A stretch of DNA of 9,691 nt from contig DIPA01000096.1 in NCBI GenBank assembly GCA_002427055.1, forward strand, positions 39,792 to 49,482. The letters run 5' to 3'. The DNA comes from Firmicutes bacterium UBA5500 (lineage in GTDB: Bacteria > Bacillota > UBA994 > UBA5500). The number at the start of each line of letters is the position of its first letter. Positions within the stretch are counted from its first letter, which is position 1. Shown in pieces: positions 6,188 to 9,691 of the stretch. The notes under the pieces were generated by a model that was not told where the DNA came from, made no database searches, and was given only the letters and a program-made list of their open reading frames with translations. Both the position numbers and the translations under genes were made by a program.

Positions 6188-7075
6188 ATGGAGGATAAAG
6201 GGTTAATGGCTAAAATTGTGGGTTGGTTGTTTGAAACCGGCGCGATTCGAGTTTCACCGGCGGACCAGCCTTTCTGGTACACTTCAGGCTTAATCGGGCC
6301 GTATTATGTTAATACCCAGTTTTTGTTAGGTGGCGAACGGGCGGCTAACGAGCTCTTAACCCTGATCGATGAGACGCGTAGCGATCCACTTTTGTGTACG
6401 CGGAAGGTTTGGGCTAGCTTACGGCAACACTATGCTAACAGCCCCATTTTTAAGCAAGTAACGGATGCTTTGGTAAATGTGGTGCAAGCTAGTTATGACC
6501 TAGATACTATCGATTTCATCTCAGGTGGAGAGCGGCGCGATTGGTTCTTTTCTCTTTTGCCCTCTGAGCTACTAGACAAGCCGCATGTGACCATTTTTAA
6601 AGATCAGCAGGTGACTGTCATAGACAATGGTGAGGTTACTGCTTGTTCTTCCTTGGCTGGAGCCAAAGTGCTGCATATTTCTGATCTAGTAACAGAAGCA
6701 TCGAGTTACTTGCGGGCATGGATACCTGCACTGACACGGCTTGAGGCCAGTATGTTCGCGACGCTGACTATTGTTGATCGTTGTCAGGGTGGAGCTAACG
6801 CTTTGGCCCAAGCACAGGTACCACTCAAGTCCTTAGTGAGCATTGATGCCGATCTATTTCGCTTGGCTGCTGCCCAAGGGTATGTTACACCCGAGCAGCA
6901 AGCATTGGTTAGCAACTATCTGCACGATCCTTATGCAAGTATGCGTCAGTTTCTATTGAACAATCATGACTTCTTAACAAATGCTTTGCGCAGTGACGGA
7001 CGCACGGCGGAGCGGGTAAGGCGCTTGCTGACGGCAAATCTGTATGACTTGCCTCCGGCAATGCTTTCGCTCTAG
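6188..7075 (+). CDS. Orotate phosphoribosyltransferase-like protein, degenerate PRPP loop
   Basis: A 295-residue protein, longer than ordinary orotate PRTases (about 180-230). The OPRT-like N-terminus is clear (KIVGWLFETGAI, then YTSGLIGPYYVNTQFLL at 31-47), as is ISGGERRDWFFSLLPSELL (111-129) followed by KPHVTIFKD. The PRPP-binding loop, normally like VLVVEDVVTTGGS, reads VLHISDLVTEASS at 161-173. The acidic pair is reduced to one Asp and the Gly pair is lost. Residues about 205-295 form an added helical tail. It may bind a nucleotide or PRPP without normal transferase activity, or act on another base. A GGGGGAG site precedes ATG 6188, and it lies 42 nt after folD, so the two are probably co-transcribed. 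No other pyrimidine-pathway gene is nearby. I do not know its function. Confidence 0.75.
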   Translation: MEDKGLMAKIVGWLFETGAIRVSPADQPFWYTSGLIGPYYVNTQFLLGGERAANELLTLIDETRSDPLLCTRKVWASLRQHYANSPIFKQVTDALVNVVQASYDLDTIDFISGGERRDWFFSLLPSELLDKPHVTIFKDQQVTVIDNGEVTACSSLAGAKVLHISDLVTEASSYLRAWIPALTRLEASMFATLTIVDRCQGGANALAQAQVPLKSLVSIDADLFRLAAAQGYVTPEQQALVSNYLHDPYASMRQFLLNNHDFLTNALRSDGRTAERVRRLLTANLYDLPPAMLSL

Positions 7076-7103
7076 TTACTTTGGGCAGTTAATGGCTTCA
7101 TAA

Positions 7104-7156
7104 TGCATCCCCCTATAGCAGATAATAGGCGTGGAATCTAATAAGGAGGGGATGCA
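7104..7156 (+). promoter_or_regulatory. Inverted repeat able to mask the DUF1657 gene ribosome binding site
   Basis: TGCATCCCC (7104-7112) and GGGGATGCA (7148-7156) are perfect 9-bp complements separated by 35 nt. The right arm covers the end of the AAGGAGGGG Shine-Dalgarno sequence and reaches to 2 nt before the ATG at 7159. If transcription starts upstream of 7104, the mRNA can fold into a form with the ribosome site blocked. If it starts inside the loop (a weak GATAAT lies at 7121-7126), the repeat would be a DNA-level site instead. Confidence 0.45.
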
Positions 7157-7158
7157 GT

Positions 7159-7596
7159 ATGACAGTTGGTACGAAAGTACATCAAGCCTTAGCTTCGCTG
7201 CGTAGCCTAGAAGGTCAGTTTGAGACGTTTGCCCTAGACACTGATGATCAGCAGGTTAAGCAGATGTACAATCAGTGTCGCCAGCAGTTGTCGCAGATCA
7301 CCAGCCAGCTGGCTAGTCGCGTCAACTACATGGAACAGGAAGAACCCACTTATAAGATTTCAAGCGGCTCCCCGAGTGGTGGGGCTGGTAATCAGTTCAA
7401 TGCCAGCGGTATGCAGGGTGGCATGACTGGTGCAACCGGTATGACAGGTATGACCAGTGCAGTGAATACGACCGGCTTGGGTATGGACCGGTCAATCGGT
7501 TCGACTGCATCAACAGGGGCGACTGGGTCTAGCGGTTGGTCTAGCCCGACTAATAACAAGGGGAACAGTAAGTCTACCAAGAACAAATCTCGGTAG
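7159..7596 (+). CDS. DUF1657-domain protein with low-complexity tail
   Basis: A 145-residue protein. Residues 1-67 match the DUF1657 pattern: MTVGTKVHQALASLRSLEGQ, then FETFALDTDDQQVKQMYNQC, and RVNYMEQEEPTYK. These are small helical proteins mostly found in endospore formers, often near spoVA-type or DUF421 membrane genes, and their biochemical role is unknown. Here neither companion is present. Residues about 70-145 form an unusual tail rich in Gly, Thr, Ser and Met with GMTG-type repeats (around 88-102), ending in a basic KSTKNKSR. No signal peptide or membrane segment is seen. Start ATG 7159 follows AAGGAGGGG, which a nearby inverted repeat can mask. The last 87 nt overlap the convergent serine hydrolase frame. 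The domain is clear; the tail is not recognised. Confidence 0.8.
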   Translation: MTVGTKVHQALASLRSLEGQFETFALDTDDQQVKQMYNQCRQQLSQITSQLASRVNYMEQEEPTYKISSGSPSGGAGNQFNASGMQGGMTGATGMTGMTSAVNTTGLGMDRSIGSTASTGATGSSGWSSPTNNKGNSKSTKNKSR

Positions 7597-8676
7597 CAAA
7601 ATGTAGCAAAAGCTGGTGGGAATTACTCCCACCAGCTTTTGTTTTCTGATGTGATTGTTTCGCGCCAACCACTCGTTTAGCGAACGTATTTGCTCAACTT
7701 CACCACTATCTCGCCGCAGGCAATGAAATTCATAGAGGTCGCGGGTGATATCGCGCATTAGCGACTGAATGCGGTTTGGTGCGCCTCGCGTAAGCAGCAC
7801 TAAGACAAATTCGTTTTCGGGCAGCAGCACGAGCGCCGCGTCGTTATAGACATGGTCCTTCGTTCCTGTTTTGTGCGCAACCGGTACTATGAAGTTAAGT
7901 GCCTTAGGAATGCGGCTGTTATAGATAGTGTTGGTAAGAGCCTGCATAAACAGTTCGTTGTTCTCACTAGAAAGCACGTTACCTCGTGCGAGGCTGGCTA
8001 GTATGCATCCTAAGTCTGCTGGAGTTGTGCGCGGTGCGTCAAGGGTGCCGTAACGTTCAAGGCAAGTGGCGTTTGCGGTCCCAGGTGCGGGGGCTAGCTC
8101 CCTGCTGAGAGTGCTTTGGGTCAGGCCAAGTTCACGTAAGGTCTGAGTAGCCATATTAGAGCCCAAGTAGCGCAGTATAATGTTGTGGTGCAAATTTACC
8201 GAATGGGTAATCATGCGATGAATCAACCGCTGCCATTGTTGCTGCTGCCCGACCACCGGGTCAGTGTGTACTTGCCAGATATCTACCTCGCCTAGATCGT
8301 CCAAATAGTAGAAGACATACGCTATCAGCAGTTTCGCCACTGAAGCGGTGTGGAAATAACCAACATAATTACCGTTAGGCCTCAACTCCGAGCGATCGGC
8401 ATCGTAACCATAGCTAAAACCACTCGCTATTTCCTCTACATAAATGCCTATATTCCCATAGCCGGCATCACGCTCTCGATACGTCTTCAGCCGCTCGGCA
8501 ATCAAGGCAAACACCTGTTGGCGATAGGCTTGTGCCGCATATTGATGACTTTGGGCTACAAGTTGCTCGACCTCCAGCATGTTGCAGTGAGCTAGATGAG
8601 GGTCGAAGGGTACTGCATAGTGCGAAATGCAGGCTAAGATTAAGAGTACAGTTAATCCCCAGTTGAAACTTGGCAA
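7510..8676 (-). CDS. Class-A beta-lactamase-like serine hydrolase, probably exported
   Basis: A 388-codon frame of the class-A beta-lactamase/PBP-like group, enzymes that act outside the membrane on beta-lactams or peptidoglycan peptides. A hydrophobic N-terminus (GLTVLLILACISHYAV, 7-22) looks like a signal peptide or anchor, though it lacks the usual basic residues; LILAC only loosely resembles a lipobox. Active-site motifs are SxxK at S112-K115 (HTASVAKLLIAY), SVN at 159-161 in place of SDN, and KTG at 269-271 (AHKTGTKDH). TTPADLG (217-223) is also typical. I see no ExxLN omega-loop motif, so efficient beta-lactam hydrolysis is doubtful, and a peptidase or unknown hydrolase is possible. The start is TTG 8676 with AAGGAGG 7 nt upstream. 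The last 40 or so codons run through the shared terminator and antisense to the DUF1657 gene. Confidence 0.82.
   Translation of the reverse strand: MPSFNWGLTVLLILACISHYAVPFDPHLAHCNMLEVEQLVAQSHQYAAQAYRQQVFALIAERLKTYRERDAGYGNIGIYVEEIASGFSYGYDADRSELRPNGNYVGYFHTASVAKLLIAYVFYYLDDLGEVDIWQVHTDPVVGQQQQWQRLIHRMITHSVNLHHNIILRYLGSNMATQTLRELGLTQSTLSRELAPAPGTANATCLERYGTLDAPRTTPADLGCILASLARGNVLSSENNELFMQALTNTIYNSRIPKALNFIVPVAHKTGTKDHVYNDAALVLLPENEFVLVLLTRGAPNRIQSLMRDITRDLYEFHCLRRDSGEVEQIRSLNEWLARNNHIRKQKLVGVIPTSFCYILLPRFVLGRLTVPLVISRARPTARPSRPC
7607..7645. terminator. Strong 15-bp terminator between convergent genes
   Basis: CAAAAGCTGGTGGGA (7607-7621) and TCCCACCAGCTTTTG (7627-7641) pair perfectly around a 5-nt loop, followed by TTTT on the plus strand. 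It ends the DUF1657 gene 10 nt after its stop. On the minus strand the stem ends in CTTTTG and then CTACATTTTG, so it may also stop leftward transcripts. It lies inside the serine hydrolase frame, about 95 nt before that gene's stop codon. Confidence 0.85.
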
Positions 8677-8722
8677 ATGGCACCCTCCTTCGCTCTATCT
8701 CTATGCGGCAGGGGTGCCATTT
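8675..8722 (-). promoter_or_regulatory. Leader hairpin masking the start of the serine hydrolase gene
   Basis: AAATGGCACCC (8675-8685) and GGGTGCCATTT (8712-8722) are perfect 11-bp complements with a 26-nt loop. In the minus-strand mRNA the 3' arm contains part of the GGAGG site (8684-8688), the whole spacer and the first bases of the TTG start codon, so the folded form should block translation. The predicted promoter at 8767-8794 places the repeat within the transcribed leader. Read on the plus strand the same hairpin is followed by TTTT, so it could also act as a weak rightward terminator. Confidence 0.6.
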
Positions 8723-8745
8723 TTGTCAGGCTTAAAAAATAGTGC

Positions 8746-8774
8746 TTGCATAAATAAGCAAGGTGCTGTATATT
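8746..8774 (+). promoter_or_regulatory. Promoter of the ABC substrate-binding protein gene
   Basis: TTGCAT (8746-8751), a 17-nt spacer and TATATT (8769-8774) predict a start near 8781 and a leader of about 108 nt before the ATG at 8889. Its -10 box overlaps that of the leftward promoter. Confidence 0.6.
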
Positions 8775-8779
8775 TATGC
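8748..8779. repeat. Inverted repeat spanning the overlapping promoters
   Basis: GCATAAAT (8748-8755) and ATTTATGC (8772-8779) are perfect 8-bp complements with centres 24 bp apart. The arms cover the -35 and -10 regions of the rightward promoter and the -10 of the leftward one. The position suits an operator for a dimeric regulator controlling both genes; the regulator is unknown. Confidence 0.45.
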
Positions 8780-8794
8780 TTAAGCAATTTGCAA
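8767..8794 (-). promoter_or_regulatory. Promoter of the serine hydrolase gene
   Basis: On the minus strand TTGCAA (8789-8794), a 16-nt spacer and TATACA (8767-8772) predict a start near 8760 and a leader of about 84 nt that contains the start-masking hairpin. The box shares bases with the rightward promoter, so polymerase can occupy only one of the two at a time. Confidence 0.5.
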
Positions 8795-8888
8795 CTGCCT
8801 ATTTCATCGTAGAACCTATGTCGGCTAGATCAGAGAGAACGGCCTTGGTTCAGATAGGGCGGCAATTCTAGATAGGGGAGGAACCATA

Positions 8889-9691
8889 ATGAAGAAGCTT
8901 GTCGTATTGTTGGTATTACTTAGCTTGTTAGTAACCGGCTGTTCTAGTGGAGGTCAACCGAAAGACACTTTCGTCTATGCCTTAAACTCTGATATTGTCA
9001 ACTTGCTGCCGGTTAAGCTGACAAATGTGACTTCCAGTACTGTTAGTTTTCAGATTCATGAGCCGTTGGTTAAGTATGAGGACACTTATGAAGAAGTAAA
9101 ACCGGCGCTTGCCACTGAATGGAGCATGGACCCAAGTGGACTGAGCTGGACCTTCAAACTGCGTCCCAATGTTAAGTGGCATGACGGACAAGAATTTACA
9201 TCGGAAGATGTCAAGTACACTTATGAAACGCTGCTCGATCCAGCGACTAAGTCAGTACGTCGGGCAAACTATCAGGTAATTGAGAGCATCGAAACGCCAG
9301 ATCCGTTAACCGTTATCTTCCACCTTAGTGAACCGCATGGTCCGTTCCTAGACAAGATGAGCCAGATCGCTATTATGGCCAAGCATCACGTTGAAGTAGT
9401 AGGACTCGATAATTACAATAATCAGGCCATTGGTACCGGTCCCTTCAAGATGGTCGAGTGGGTACCTGACGATCATGTGAAGCTTGAAGCTAATACTGAA
9501 TACTGGGGCGGGACGCCTGCCATCAAGACGCTAGTGTTTAAACCTATTCCGGAAGCGTCTGTGCGTGCTATGGCTTTGGAAAAAGGTGAAGTGCATTATG
9601 CATATAACTTAACCGCTGAAGACTATCAAAAGGCACTGGATAGTGGCAAAATTAGTGGTTTCTCAGTTCAAAGCTTAGCTTTTGCTTACTT
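8889..9691 (+). CDS. ABC transporter substrate-binding lipoprotein, family 5 (peptide/nickel type), 3' truncated by window
   Basis: The visible 267 codons are the N-terminal half of a typical protein of about 520-600 residues; the frame runs open off the window edge. The start is ATG 8889 with GGGGAGG 7 nt upstream. A classic lipoprotein signal is present: MKK, a hydrophobic stretch, and the lipobox LVTGC with lipidated C18, which anchors the protein to the outer face of the membrane. SBP_bac_5 features follow: EPLVKYEDTYEEVKPALATE, LRPNVKWHDGQEFTSEDVKY, and GTGPFKMVEWVPDDHVKLEA before the conserved N-x-YWGG (NTEYWGG). Such proteins deliver oligopeptides, dipeptides, nickel or other small ligands to an ABC permease, whose genes would be expected downstream. 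The ligand cannot be read. It is divergent from the serine hydrolase, with overlapping promoters that suggest shared control. Confidence 0.93.
   Translation, partial: MKKLVVLLVLLSLLVTGCSSGGQPKDTFVYALNSDIVNLLPVKLTNVTSSTVSFQIHEPLVKYEDTYEEVKPALATEWSMDPSGLSWTFKLRPNVKWHDGQEFTSEDVKYTYETLLDPATKSVRRANYQVIESIETPDPLTVIFHLSEPHGPFLDKMSQIAIMAKHHVEVVGLDNYNNQAIGTGPFKMVEWVPDDHVKLEANTEYWGGTPAIKTLVFKPIPEASVRAMALEKGEVHYAYNLTAEDYQKALDSGKISGFSVQSLAFAY

Noticed and set aside
7067..7105. Sporulation sigma-G type promoter (CATAATG) upstream of the DUF1657 gene
   Set aside because: The -10 match is imperfect and no convincing -35 is seen at the right spacing.
8677..8720. Leader peptide from ATG 8720 (minus) before the serine hydrolase gene
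   Set aside because: The frame has no ribosome site and simply runs on out of frame into the hydrolase gene; the hairpin explains the sequence better.

Overview
The window reads as a chromosomal stretch of a Gram-positive, Firmicutes-type bacterium, most likely a clostridial anaerobe. The reasons are strong GGAGG-type ribosome binding sites, frequent TTG and GTG starts (6 of 10 genes), TTGACA/TATAAT-like promoters with compact intrinsic terminators, a DUF1657 protein typical of endospore formers, a rubrerythrin-like protein, and in-frame UGA decoding as selenocysteine. Base composition is near 50% GC and looks even along the window. I see no transposase, phage gene, tRNA, rRNA or CRISPR array.

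Layout. Positions 87-530 (-) hold a MarR regulator, divergent from a LysR regulator at 799-1716 (+). The LysR gene overlaps selD (1709-2758, +), which encodes selenophosphate synthetase. The key find is that selD carries an in-frame TGA at 1751-1753, exactly at the catalytic Cys/Sec position. It is followed at once by a SECIS-like hairpin, so SelD is itself a selenoprotein, and a conventional gene call starting at 1787 would lose the active site. Between selD and a ferritin-like gene (3030-3497, +) there is a complete small-RNA-like unit on the minus strand at about 2811-2897. It has a TTGACA-N17-TATGTT promoter, a 10-bp 5' hairpin, a C-rich single-stranded linker and a 14-position terminator stem with a U-tail.

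A D-aminoacylase-type amidohydrolase (3549-5126, -) converges on the ferritin-like gene and diverges from folD (5288-6145, +). The folD product is a divergent methylene-THF dehydrogenase/cyclohydrolase homologue, followed by an orotate-PRTase-like protein with a degenerate PRPP loop (6188-7075, +). Next come a DUF1657 protein with a low-complexity tail (7159-7596, +) and a convergent class-A beta-lactamase-like serine hydrolase (7510-8676, -). The hydrolase frame runs through the shared terminator and 87 nt into the DUF1657 gene. The last gene is a family-5 peptide/nickel-type ABC substrate-binding lipoprotein (8889 to the window end, +, truncated by the edge).

How parts may work together. 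LysR and SelD form a translationally coupled pair, so LysR plausibly controls selenium metabolism. folD and the PRTase-like gene appear to share one promoter. Two genes, DUF1657 and the serine hydrolase, have perfect inverted repeats that can mask their Shine-Dalgarno sequences. The serine hydrolase and the ABC lipoprotein fire from divergent promoters whose -10 boxes overlap inside a larger inverted repeat. All functions are inferred from sequence motifs read by eye; no database search was run.
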